Position numbers and translations under genes: made by a program. The notes beneath the pieces are model-generated. The model had not been told where the DNA came from, did not search any database, and saw only the letters and a list, made by a program, of their open reading frames with translations. This document shows, one piece after another, positions 1 to 5,669 of a stretch of 6,205 nt of DNA; the stretch's first letter is position 1, and each line of letters begins with the position of its first letter. The stretch is from Synergistales bacterium (GTDB taxonomy: Bacteria; Synergistota; Synergistia; Synergistales; 79-D21), in NCBI GenBank assembly GCA_015657435.1, contig JADLKH010000005.1, forward strand, positions 168,245-174,449. The letters are read 5' to 3'.

Positions 1-846
1 CCCGAGCACAAGCTGAAACTCGTCAGGGCCTTTCAGGCTTCTGGAGAAACCGTCGCCATGACGGGGGACGGGGTGAACGATGCCGTGGCGCTAAAACAGG
101 CCGATGTCGGAATCGCCATGGGGATACAGGGAACGGAAGTCAGCAAGGAGTCTTCCGACATTATTCTGCAGGATGACCGGTTTTCAACGATCGTGAAAGC
201 CATCGGAGAAGGTCGCCGGATTTTCGGGAACATCCGGAAATCTGTCCTGTTCCTGCTCTGCTGCAACCTAAGCGAAGTCTTCACCCTGCTATTCGCCCTG
301 TTGTTCAGGCTTCCGGCCATTCTGCTTCCGTTGCAGATCCTCTGGATAAACCTCATAACCGATGTTCTTCCGGCCCTTGCCCTTTCGCTTGACCCTCCGG
401 AACCGGGAACGATGCGGCGCCCGCCCATGCCCAGGACGGAGAATATCCTCACTCCGCGTCATCACCGCCTTATCTTCTCCTACGGCTCCATCATGACCCT
501 GGGGGTTTTCGCCGTTCTATTCACGGCCTTGTCGATCAATCCGTACGACCTTGAAAACGCCACTGCGATGGGATTCCACGCCATGGTCATCGCCCAGCTT
601 CTCTTCGTGTTCAACGTCAGGGAACACAGCCTCTTTCGAAAACCGCGGCAGCTGACGGCGAACCCCTGGCTAATCCTCGCCGTTCTCCTGTCAATGGGGA
701 CACAGTTTTTCATCACGCATATCCCTGTTTTTCAAAGAATCCTTTCCATTCATCCCCTCCCTCTCTCCGAATGGGGGATCGTTCTTGTCGGGGCCCTTCT
801 TCCAACCGCCGTCGCCCAGGTCCATAAGATCCTTCTCGGCCGCTGA
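1..846 (+). CDS. P-type cation-transporting ATPase, Ca2+ (P2A)-like, C-terminal part
   Basis: The frame is open from base 1 to the TGA at 844-846, giving the last 281 residues of an ion pump of usually about 900; the start, actuator domain and phosphorylated Asp lie outside the window. The ATP-hinge motif TGDGVNDA is at fragment residues 21-28, followed by the typical GIAMG and the EGRRIFGNIRK segment before membrane helix 5. About six hydrophobic segments follow (roughly 80-102, 105-128, 160-179, 188-206, 222-241, 258-278), matching M5-M10 and the Cation_ATPase_C region. Aligned by eye to SERCA, the M5 Asn and Glu (N89, E92) and the M6 Asn, Thr and Asp (N117, T120, D121, in NLITD) that bind Ca2+ are all present. 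The M8 Glu is replaced by Gln (Q199), which I recall as common in bacterial pumps. By family it exports Ca2+ (or a similar cation) across the cytoplasmic membrane at the cost of ATP. The substrate is inferred. One oddity: NDAVALK where most relatives have NDAPALK. Confidence 0.93.
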   Translation, partial: PEHKLKLVRAFQASGETVAMTGDGVNDAVALKQADVGIAMGIQGTEVSKESSDIILQDDRFSTIVKAIGEGRRIFGNIRKSVLFLLCCNLSEVFTLLFALLFRLPAILLPLQILWINLITDVLPALALSLDPPEPGTMRRPPMPRTENILTPRHHRLIFSYGSIMTLGVFAVLFTALSINPYDLENATAMGFHAMVIAQLLFVFNVREHSLFRKPRQLTANPWLILAVLLSMGTQFFITHIPVFQRILSIHPLPLSEWGIVLVGALLPTAVAQVHKILLGR

Positions 847-867
847 AACCTCCCGCAAAACTTCATG

Positions 868-876
868 TGCTAACAT
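868..876 (+). promoter_or_regulatory. Weak candidate extended -10 promoter before the Lon-like protease
   Basis: In the 66-base gap between the ATPase and the protease, TGC TAACAT resembles an extended -10 element (TGn plus TATAAT with two mismatches). No convincing -35 hexamer lies 16-18 bases upstream. No terminator is visible after the ATPase stop, so the protease may instead be read from an upstream promoter. The match is weak enough to be chance. Confidence 0.2.
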
Positions 877-900
877 AAATGCATGGATAAGCGAACGACT

Positions 901-905
901 GGAGG
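901..905 (+). promoter_or_regulatory. Ribosome binding site that decides the protease start at 913
   Basis: GGAGG lies 7 bases before the ATG at 913, an ideal Shine-Dalgarno position. The in-frame ATG at 883 has no such sequence before it, and its extra ten residues (MDKRTTGGKG) are in part the translation of this ribosome site. The start is therefore placed at 913. Confidence 0.85.
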
Positions 906-912
906 GAAGGGA

Positions 913-3366
913 ATGTCTAAACCGAAACGTTTCGAACTCGCTCTGCAAAAGCTGCGAAAACGAACCTCCACCGCATCCCTCGGTTTTGAGACAACGGAAG
1001 AAATCGGTTGCCTGGAAGGCCTGATCGGTCAGCAGCGGGCAGTGGAAGCGATGGAGTTCGGTCTTGACGTGGCTAGCAAGGGGTACAACATTTTCGTGGT
1101 CGGTGATCATGGGAGCGGTCGAACGACCTACTCCCTCGACCAGCTTCGCAAACGCGCCGACAAGCTTCCGTGCCCGGACGACTGGCTTTACGTCTATAAT
1201 TTCGCGAATGCCGGCGAACCGATGGCGATCAACCTGCCCCCAGGAATGGGGAAGAAGCTTTCCGACAGCCTCACGGAACTGGTCGATGAACTGAAGACGA
1301 CCCTGAGCAAGGCTTTCGAGAACAGTCAGTACGAGGATTCCAAGGCCCAACTGGTCAAGGAGTTTCAGGAACAGGTCAACGGTTTGATGGAATCCGTCAG
1401 GAACTGGGCTCAGGAGAAGGGGTTCTCCATTAAGAGAACCCCGCAGGGGTTCGTCAACATTCCCCTTTCCCAATCGAAAGATGAAGAGGGGAATGTGGTC
1501 AGCAAGGAAATGCAGCAGGAGGAATTCGAGGCTCTCTCGGAAACCGAGCAGAAACAGCTTCAGACCAAATCCGAGGATGTCTCCCAGAAAACCCTCGAGG
1601 TTCTTCGCAAGATTCGAGACCACGAAAAATCCCTCAAGGAAAAGATCAAGAACCTTGAGGCCGAGATCTGCCGCAATGCCATCCGTCCCTACCTTTCCGA
1701 CCTTAAAACGCAATACGGCAAGGGAGATAAGATCGCGCAATGGATCGATGCCCTTACGGAGGACATCATCGAAAACTTCAACATCTTCATCGCGGCAGCC
1801 CGCGATGAGAACGCCGATGTCGATTTCAGCCGCTACAGCGTCAATGTCTTCGTATCGAACGAGCCGGATGCGGGAGCTCCCGTCGTCCACGAGACCAATT
1901 CAACCTACTATAACCTGGTCGGCAAGGTCGAATACGAAAGCCGCCAAGGCTACCTCTACACCGACTTCAGGAAAATCGTTCCCGGGGCGATTCACCGCGC
2001 GAACGGCGGCTACCTCGTTCTGGATGCCGAGGAAATATTGCGCCAGTTCATGTCGTGGGAAGCGCTCAAGCGTGTGTTGCGCACGGAGGAACTTTCGATC
2101 GAGAACCTTGGCGAGCAACTCGGCTTCGTCCCCGTGTCCTCACTCAGGCCCGAAGCCATCCCCACGCAGATCAAGGTCGTCATCATCGGAAGTCGATGGA
2201 TCTATTACCTGTTGAACCTCTACGACCCCGAGTTCCAGAAGCTCTTCAAAATCAAGGCCGACTTCGATGTCGACATGCCCAGGACAAAATCGACCGAGCA
2301 CCAGCTGGCCTGTTTTGTTGCAAGCTACGTCCAAAAGGAGGGAGGCCTGCATTTCGCCGCCGACGGGGTGTCTGAGGTCATCGAACTCGCCTCACGCCTG
2401 GCTGGGAACCAGACCCGGATGTCGACGCACTTCAACCAAATCGAGGAAATCCTTGTCGAATCTGTGGCATGGGCAAGGAAATTGTCCAGAAAGGTCGTCA
2501 CTTCGGATGTCGTCCGGAAGGCCTTCAACGCGAAACGGTTCCGTTCGAACCTGATCGAAGAGAGAATCCAAAGATCTTTCGAGAACGGGCAGATTCGAAT
2601 CGATACCGAAGGAACGGCGATCGGTCAGATCAACGGTCTCACGGTGCTTGATTTCAGGGAATACATGTTCGGTCATCCCGTTCGGATTACTGCGAACGTC
2701 TTCATGGGGCAAGAGGGAATCGTGAATATCGAGCGCGAGGTCAAGATGACCGGCCCGATACACAACAAGGGACTGCTGACGCTGAGCAGTTTCCTGGGTC
2801 GTAAGTTCGCGAAGGAAATGCCTTTGTCCCTATCCGCACGCCTAGCCTTCGAACAAACCTACGACGGCATCGAGGGAGACAGCGCTTCATCAACAGAACT
2901 TTACGCCTTGCTGTCCGCGCTTTCCGGTATCGGAATCAGCCAGTCGATCGCCGTAACCGGCTCGGTGGACCAGTTTGGCAATATCCAGCCGATTGGCGGT
3001 GCGAACGAAAAAATAGAAGGATTTTTCCGCTGCTGCTCCTATCGCGGATTGACCGGGAAACAGGGCGTCCTGTTGCCGAAACAGAATGTGATCAACCTCA
3101 TGCTCGACCATGAGGTTCTCGACGCCGTGGGCAAGGGTTTGTTCCATATCTGGGCGGTCGAAACGATCGAACAGGGAATTGAAATCCTCACCGGAATACC
3201 GGCCGGCATCCCTGACGGGGAAGGAAAATACCCGGCGGATACCATTTACGGCAAGGTCATGGAACAGCTCAAAACCTGGGTGGAAAAATCCCACCGACTG
3301 AAGAAGGGCGAGATGAACAACGGAAAAGGCGAGCATAGGGAAGATGCATCCGAAAACGGGGATTGA
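913..3366 (+). CDS. Lon-related ATP-dependent protease (AAA_32 / LonB-like)
   Basis: This is a complete 817-aa gene, a usual length for bacterial Lon-like proteases of the AAA_32 (PF13654) plus Lon_C type. It should unfold and degrade proteins in the cytoplasm using ATP; no membrane segment is visible. Domains in order: a Walker A-like loop GDHGSGRTT at residues 64-72, with Arg70 where Lys is canonical; a long, charged, mostly helical insertion at about 120-255; a Walker B-like stretch LVLDAEE around D371; a lid region at about 460-550; and a Lon proteolytic domain at about 560-770. The catalytic serine is S657 in GDSAS and the lysine is K700 in NEKIEGFF. Their spacing of 43 equals that of E. 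coli Lon (S679/K722). The last 20 residues form a hydrophilic tail that overlaps the next gene. The family is certain from the Ser-Lys motif. It is not classical LonA, because there is no LonA-type N-terminal domain. Substrates cannot be told from sequence. It heads a tight three-gene cluster with nth and a DUF362 gene. Confidence 0.95.
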   Translation: MSKPKRFELALQKLRKRTSTASLGFETTEEIGCLEGLIGQQRAVEAMEFGLDVASKGYNIFVVGDHGSGRTTYSLDQLRKRADKLPCPDDWLYVYNFANAGEPMAINLPPGMGKKLSDSLTELVDELKTTLSKAFENSQYEDSKAQLVKEFQEQVNGLMESVRNWAQEKGFSIKRTPQGFVNIPLSQSKDEEGNVVSKEMQQEEFEALSETEQKQLQTKSEDVSQKTLEVLRKIRDHEKSLKEKIKNLEAEICRNAIRPYLSDLKTQYGKGDKIAQWIDALTEDIIENFNIFIAAARDENADVDFSRYSVNVFVSNEPDAGAPVVHETNSTYYNLVGKVEYESRQGYLYTDFRKIVPGAIHRANGGYLVLDAEEILRQFMSWEALKRVLRTEELSIENLGEQLGFVPVSSLRPEAIPTQIKVVIIGSRWIYYLLNLYDPEFQKLFKIKADFDVDMPRTKSTEHQLACFVASYVQKEGGLHFAADGVSEVIELASRLAGNQTRMSTHFNQIEEILVESVAWARKLSRKVVTSDVVRKAFNAKRFRSNLIEERIQRSFENGQIRIDTEGTAIGQINGLTVLDFREYMFGHPVRITANVFMGQEGIVNIEREVKMTGPIHNKGLLTLSSFLGRKFAKEMPLSLSARLAFEQTYDGIEGDSASSTELYALLSALSGIGISQSIAVTGSVDQFGNIQPIGGANEKIEGFFRCCSYRGLTGKQGVLLPKQNVINLMLDHEVLDAVGKGLFHIWAVETIEQGIEILTGIPAGIPDGEGKYPADTIYGKVMEQLKTWVEKSHRLKKGEMNNGKGEHREDASENGD

Positions 3367-4042
3367 AACCGATCGGCTTCTTTCCGTTCTCGATCGTCTG
3401 GAAGACTCCTGGGGGATGGAAAACCATCCCCCGGAGCGGTCGTTTGGCAGCCCTCTGGATGGTCTCATTGCGACCCTGCTTTCGCAAAACACCAACGACC
3501 GAAACAGCGAAAGGGCTTTTTTCGAAATGAAGCGGCGTTGGCCCTCCTGGGGGCAGGTCATGGAGGCCGGCAGGGAGGATCTCGTCGACGCCATACGACT
3601 CGCCGGCCTGGCTCCAACGAAGGCTTCCAGGATCAGGGAGATCCTCTCTCTGATCAGGAAGGATTTCGGATCTTACGATCTTGATGCCCTAAAAGCCTGG
3701 GATCCCATGAGGGTCCGGAATTACCTCGACAGCCTTCCGGGTATCGGCCCCAAAACGGCAGGCTGCGTTCTTGCTTTTGAACTAGGAATGCCCGCCTTTC
3801 CCGTCGACACGCACGTCGCGCGAATTGTCCGACGGCTGGGGTGGTTCTCCGATAAACAGCCCGCGACGGAAATCCAGGAGGAAATCGAAACCCTTGTCCC
3901 GAAGAACAGACAGGCCGGCGGCCATCTGAATTTCATCCTCCATGGCAGAAACACCTGTCACTCTCGAAAGCCCGATTGCGGCCATTGCCCTCTATCGGAT
4001 CTTTGTCCCTTCCCGGCCCAGGCTTCCGGGAGGACTTCTTGA
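3344..4042 (+). CDS. nth: Endonuclease III-family DNA glycosylase/AP lyase with [4Fe-4S] cluster
   Basis: The 232-aa product matches the endonuclease III (HhH-GPD) fold. It begins the repair of oxidised pyrimidines by removing the base and cutting the strand at the abasic site. Visible motifs: LSQNTNDRN at 46-54; the helix-hairpin-helix LPGIGPKTAG at 131-140, with K137 as the catalytic lysine; VDTHVARIVRRLG at 154-166, with D155 as the catalytic aspartate; and C205-x6-C212-x2-C215-x5-C221, exactly the iron-sulphur loop spacing of Nth. All key residues are present, so the enzyme should be active. The ATG at 3344 lies inside the protease gene (23-base overlap) with only a weak AGGG 3 bases upstream, which suggests translational coupling. 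Later starts would remove the first helix. MutY is unlikely because the C-terminal MutY domain is absent, and the LSQNT variant differs from E. coli LSAQAT, so the preferred damaged base is uncertain. A strong hairpin lies within its early codons. Confidence 0.93.
   Translation: MHPKTGIETDRLLSVLDRLEDSWGMENHPPERSFGSPLDGLIATLLSQNTNDRNSERAFFEMKRRWPSWGQVMEAGREDLVDAIRLAGLAPTKASRIREILSLIRKDFGSYDLDALKAWDPMRVRNYLDSLPGIGPKTAGCVLAFELGMPAFPVDTHVARIVRRLGWFSDKQPATEIQEEIETLVPKNRQAGGHLNFILHGRNTCHSRKPDCGHCPLSDLCPFPAQASGRTS
3406..3436 (+). repeat. 13-bp hairpin with AAAA loop inside the nth coding sequence
   Basis: GGGGGATGG (3411-3419) and CCATCCCCC (3424-3432) are perfect inverted repeats separated by only AAAA. 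The stem continues outward as CTCC (3406-3409) with GGAG (3433-3436), leaving one bulged T at 3410. The result is 13 mostly G-C pairs about 60 bases after the nth start. No T-run follows (the next bases are CGGTCGTTTGG), so it is not a standard intrinsic terminator. It could slow ribosomes, protect or mark an mRNA end, or simply reflect codon choice. The structure is read directly; the role is unknown. Confidence 0.8.
4028..4034 (+). promoter_or_regulatory. Ribosome binding site deciding the TTG start of the DUF362 gene
   Basis: GGGAGGA lies 4 bases before TTG at 4039. That TTG overlaps the nth stop codon as TTGA. This combination of strong Shine-Dalgarno and stop/start overlap favours it over the in-frame TTG at 3976, which lies deep inside nth and has no ribosome site. 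Confidence 0.8.
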
Positions 4043-5181
4043 AAAGCACCTTTCGTGTCGGGCTTTGCCCGTGCGCATCCTACGAGGAACAATCCGTGGA
4101 AAACGCCGTAAGAACGGCACTCGATCGTTCAGGAGGGGGTCCAGGGATCCGGGGTGAGGTTCTCCTTAAGGCAAACCTTCTTGCACCGGTTAGGCCGGAC
4201 CGCTCCGTCACAACCCACCCCACGGTCCTGTCAGCGGTCGTTTCATGGGTTAGGGGAAACAATCCGGGCGGCGGCATCTCGGTCTCCGACTCGCCCGGAT
4301 ATCTTTTCTCCGGGCAATGGCCCCTGTTCGTTGAAAACTGCGGTCTTTCGGAATTAACCCAAAAGTGGAATCTCGAGATTCGCCCGCTGAACGATGAAGG
4401 ATTCCTGGAAATCGACAGCACCGCTACGGTCGCTCTCGGAAAATTCGGAATTCCCGTGAAGGCGGCAAAAGCTGGCACTCTCATTAATGTCGCGAAGTGT
4501 AAGACCCATGTTGAAACCGAAATGACCGGCTGCCTGAAAAACACGTTTGGCTATCTCGATACCGCGACCCGACAGCGCGCTCACCGCAGCGGGTCTCTCA
4601 GGCGGCTTTGCGATACCATTCTTGACGCCCATCTTGCAAGAAAGCCGGATTGGAACATCCTCGACGCGGTAGTCGGGATGGAAGGTTACGGACCCTCTCA
4701 TGGGAACCCCCGAAAAATGGGCTGGATCATTGCCTCCGAAAACGCCCTAGCGGCGGATGTCGTCGCCGCATCCATGATGGGTTACCGCAACCCTTACTCG
4801 ATTCCCCTTCTTTCAGCAGCAGCCCATCGAGGCATGGGTCCATCGGACAGAAACGAAATCGACCTTGCCGGTGCGACCTGGGAAGAACTGGCGGTACCGG
4901 GATTCAGGAAGTCGCCTTCCGCACTCCGGCGATTGGTTCCCACTCCGCTTCGAGGTTTGGCTCATTCCCTGGTCAGGTTGAGCCCGTTTTGGAATACCGG
5001 CTCCTGCACATTTTGCGGTGTCTGCGCTAGAGTCTGCCCGGCAGAAGCGATCCGTACAGACACCGACAGGATCGAAATCGACCATCACCGATGCGTCCGC
5101 TGCCTTTGCTGTCACGAAATGTGCCCGACGGGTGCAATGAAGGTCCAGCCGAACCTCATCGCTCGACTTCTGCTCAAATGA
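4039..5181 (+). CDS. DUF362 protein with C-terminal 2x[4Fe-4S] ferredoxin domain
   Basis: With the TTG start at 4039 the product is 380 aa. Residues about 5-285 match the DUF362 (PF04015) family: a KANLL segment (44-48) followed by VTTHP (57-61), then the signature around 148-171, read here as LINVAKCKTH and MTGCLKNTFG. The C-terminus has two ferredoxin motifs: C323-x2-C326-x2-C329-x3-CP and C352-x2-C355-x2-C358-x3-CP, each typical of a [4Fe-4S] cluster. No signal peptide or membrane helix is seen, so it is probably cytoplasmic. The ferredoxin part implies electron transfer, but the reaction of DUF362 proteins of this type is not known to me and I assign none. Oddities: Cys154 and Cys165 sit within the DUF362 signature, where I recall Leu/Ile and Ala, and the N-terminus carries a CPC (10-12). 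The gene overlaps nth by four bases and ends 5 bases before a hairpin terminator, so it closes the operon. Confidence 0.9.
   Translation: MKSTFRVGLCPCASYEEQSVENAVRTALDRSGGGPGIRGEVLLKANLLAPVRPDRSVTTHPTVLSAVVSWVRGNNPGGGISVSDSPGYLFSGQWPLFVENCGLSELTQKWNLEIRPLNDEGFLEIDSTATVALGKFGIPVKAAKAGTLINVAKCKTHVETEMTGCLKNTFGYLDTATRQRAHRSGSLRRLCDTILDAHLARKPDWNILDAVVGMEGYGPSHGNPRKMGWIIASENALAADVVAASMMGYRNPYSIPLLSAAAHRGMGPSDRNEIDLAGATWEELAVPGFRKSPSALRRLVPTPLRGLAHSLVRLSPFWNTGSCTFCGVCARVCPAEAIRTDTDRIEIDHHRCVRCLCCHEMCPTGAMKVQPNLIARLLLK
4262..4300 (+). repeat. 9-bp inverted repeat with nested hairpin inside the DUF362 gene
   Basis: ATCCGGGCG (4262-4270) and CGCCCGGAT (4292-4300) are perfect inverted repeats, 21 bases apart. 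Between them TCGG-TCT-CCGA (4279-4289) forms a smaller hairpin, and the T-rich ATCTTTTCTC follows. The arms encode Asn-Pro-Gly-Gly and Ser-Pro-Gly, whose GC-rich codons make such repeats likely by chance. A function is possible but not supported further. Confidence 0.4.
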
Positions 5182-5186
5182 TGAAA

Positions 5187-5229
5187 AAGGGAATTCCCCC
5201 ACTTTCTTTTAGGTAGGGGGAATTCCCTT
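5187..5229. terminator. Shared hairpin terminator between convergent operons
   Basis: AAGGGAATTCCCCC (5187-5200) and GGGGGAATTCCCTT (5216-5229) are perfect 14-bp inverted repeats around a 15-base loop. On the minus strand the stem is followed directly by TTTTT (complement of 5188-5184), making a strong intrinsic terminator for the yerC transcript, 35 bases past its stop. On the plus strand it starts 5 bases after the DUF362 stop, but the tail is TTGCGGTTT, a poor U-tract, so termination may be leakier in that direction. Each arm also contains the self-complementary GGGAATTCCC. Confidence 0.85.
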
Positions 5230-5264
5230 GCGGTTTAAAGCCCTTCTTTACGGTTTCTCGATGA

Positions 5265-5558
5265 TCAATCTTTTTCCTTCATTCGGTCCAGGACGATCTT
5301 GTAGCCGTCCGCCCCGTATTCCAGGAACTTTTTCACCCTGCTGATCGTCGCCGTGCTTGCACCCGTCTGTTGCGCAATCTGCGGGTAGGTGTACCCTTCG
5401 TTCAGCAGTCTTGCGACTTCAAGGCGTTGAGCCAACGCCCGGATCTCGCCGATCGTGGCGATATCCTCAAGAAATCGGTAGACTTCCTCTTCCGTTTCCA
5501 GAGCCAAGATGGCCTTGCAAAGCTGATCGGTCAGACGATCTTTCCATTTTTCCGCCAC
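5265..5558 (-). CDS. yerC: YerC/HisR-type TrpR-family transcriptional regulator
   Basis: The 97-aa product matches the YerC/YecD branch of the Trp repressor family (PF01371): a small all-helical, dimeric DNA-binding protein. Helical residues 1-50, including the conserved AQRLEVARLL, precede a helix-turn-helix at about 55-79. Its turn and recognition helix read GASTATISRVKKF, close to GAGIATITRGSNS of E. coli TrpR; R74 lines up with the TrpR Arg that helps hold the corepressor. The GTG start at 5558 is chosen because GGAGGTGA lies 5 bases before it; the in-frame GTG at 5573 would put that ribosome site inside the gene and lacks one of its own. It lies downstream of hisC on the same strand and has its own promoter and terminator. 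From memory, YerC-type proteins are proposed histidine-biosynthesis repressors (HisR) in Firmicutes; the hisC neighbour fits this. The ligand is inferred. Confidence 0.92.
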   Translation of the reverse strand: MAEKWKDRLTDQLCKAILALETEEEVYRFLEDIATIGEIRALAQRLEVARLLNEGYTYPQIAQQTGASTATISRVKKFLEYGADGYKIVLDRMKEKD

Positions 5559-5563
5559 CCTTT

Positions 5564-5571
5564 TCACCTCC
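5564..5571 (-). promoter_or_regulatory. Ribosome binding site of yerC
   Basis: Read on the minus strand, GGAGGTGA is a full eight-base match to the 16S rRNA 3' end and stands 5 bases before GTG at 5558. It decides the start codon in favour of 5558 over 5573. Confidence 0.85.
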
Positions 5572-5580
5572 ACGTGTATT

Positions 5581-5597
5581 AACGCAACAAGAGCGTT
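5581..5597 (-). promoter_or_regulatory. Candidate operator in the yerC leader
   Basis: AACGC and GCGTT are perfect 5-bp inverted repeats with a 7-base spacer, lying just downstream of the expected transcription start (about 5601) and before the ribosome site. The position suits a repressor site, possibly for YerC itself or as part of a histidine regulon. The short arms leave chance, or a small leader hairpin, as alternatives. Confidence 0.35.
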
Positions 5598-5607
5598 CTT
5601 TTATTGG

Positions 5608-5635
5608 ATTATAGCATAAACTTTACTTCATTCAA
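5608..5635 (-). promoter_or_regulatory. Promoter of yerC (sigma-70 type, extended -10)
   Basis: On the minus strand TTGAAT (5635-5630) and TATAAT (5613-5608) are separated by 16 bases. TGC directly before the -10 makes it an extended -10. The -10 is a perfect consensus and the -35 matches 4 of 6. Transcription should start near 5601, giving a leader of about 43 bases before GTG at 5558. This makes yerC independent of hisC, although read-through from hisC is also possible, since no clear terminator lies between them. Confidence 0.8.
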
Positions 5636-5669
5636 GTGTTGATGGATACAAGCCCTGAAGCGGAGGGGT

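Noticed and set aside
883..912. Upstream ATG extending the protease by ten residues
   Set aside because: It has no ribosome site, and the extension covers the GGAGG that serves the ATG at 913.
691..1890. A 399-codon open frame on the minus strand opposite the protease gene
   Set aside because: It is antisense to clear AAA_32/Lon coding sequence, resembles no family I recognise and has the biased composition of a mirror frame. It is a shadow of the real gene.
3344..3436. The possibility that nth starts after the hairpin, leaving it intergenic
   Set aside because: No ATG, GTG or TTG in the nth frame follows the hairpin before the conserved LSQNT region, and the first helix typical of the family would be lost; the hairpin is most likely within coding sequence.
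3976..4038. Upstream TTG start for the DUF362 gene
   Set aside because: It lies inside the nth iron-sulphur loop codons without a Shine-Dalgarno sequence; the extra 21 residues do not resemble DUF362 and there is a strong site for TTG at 4039.
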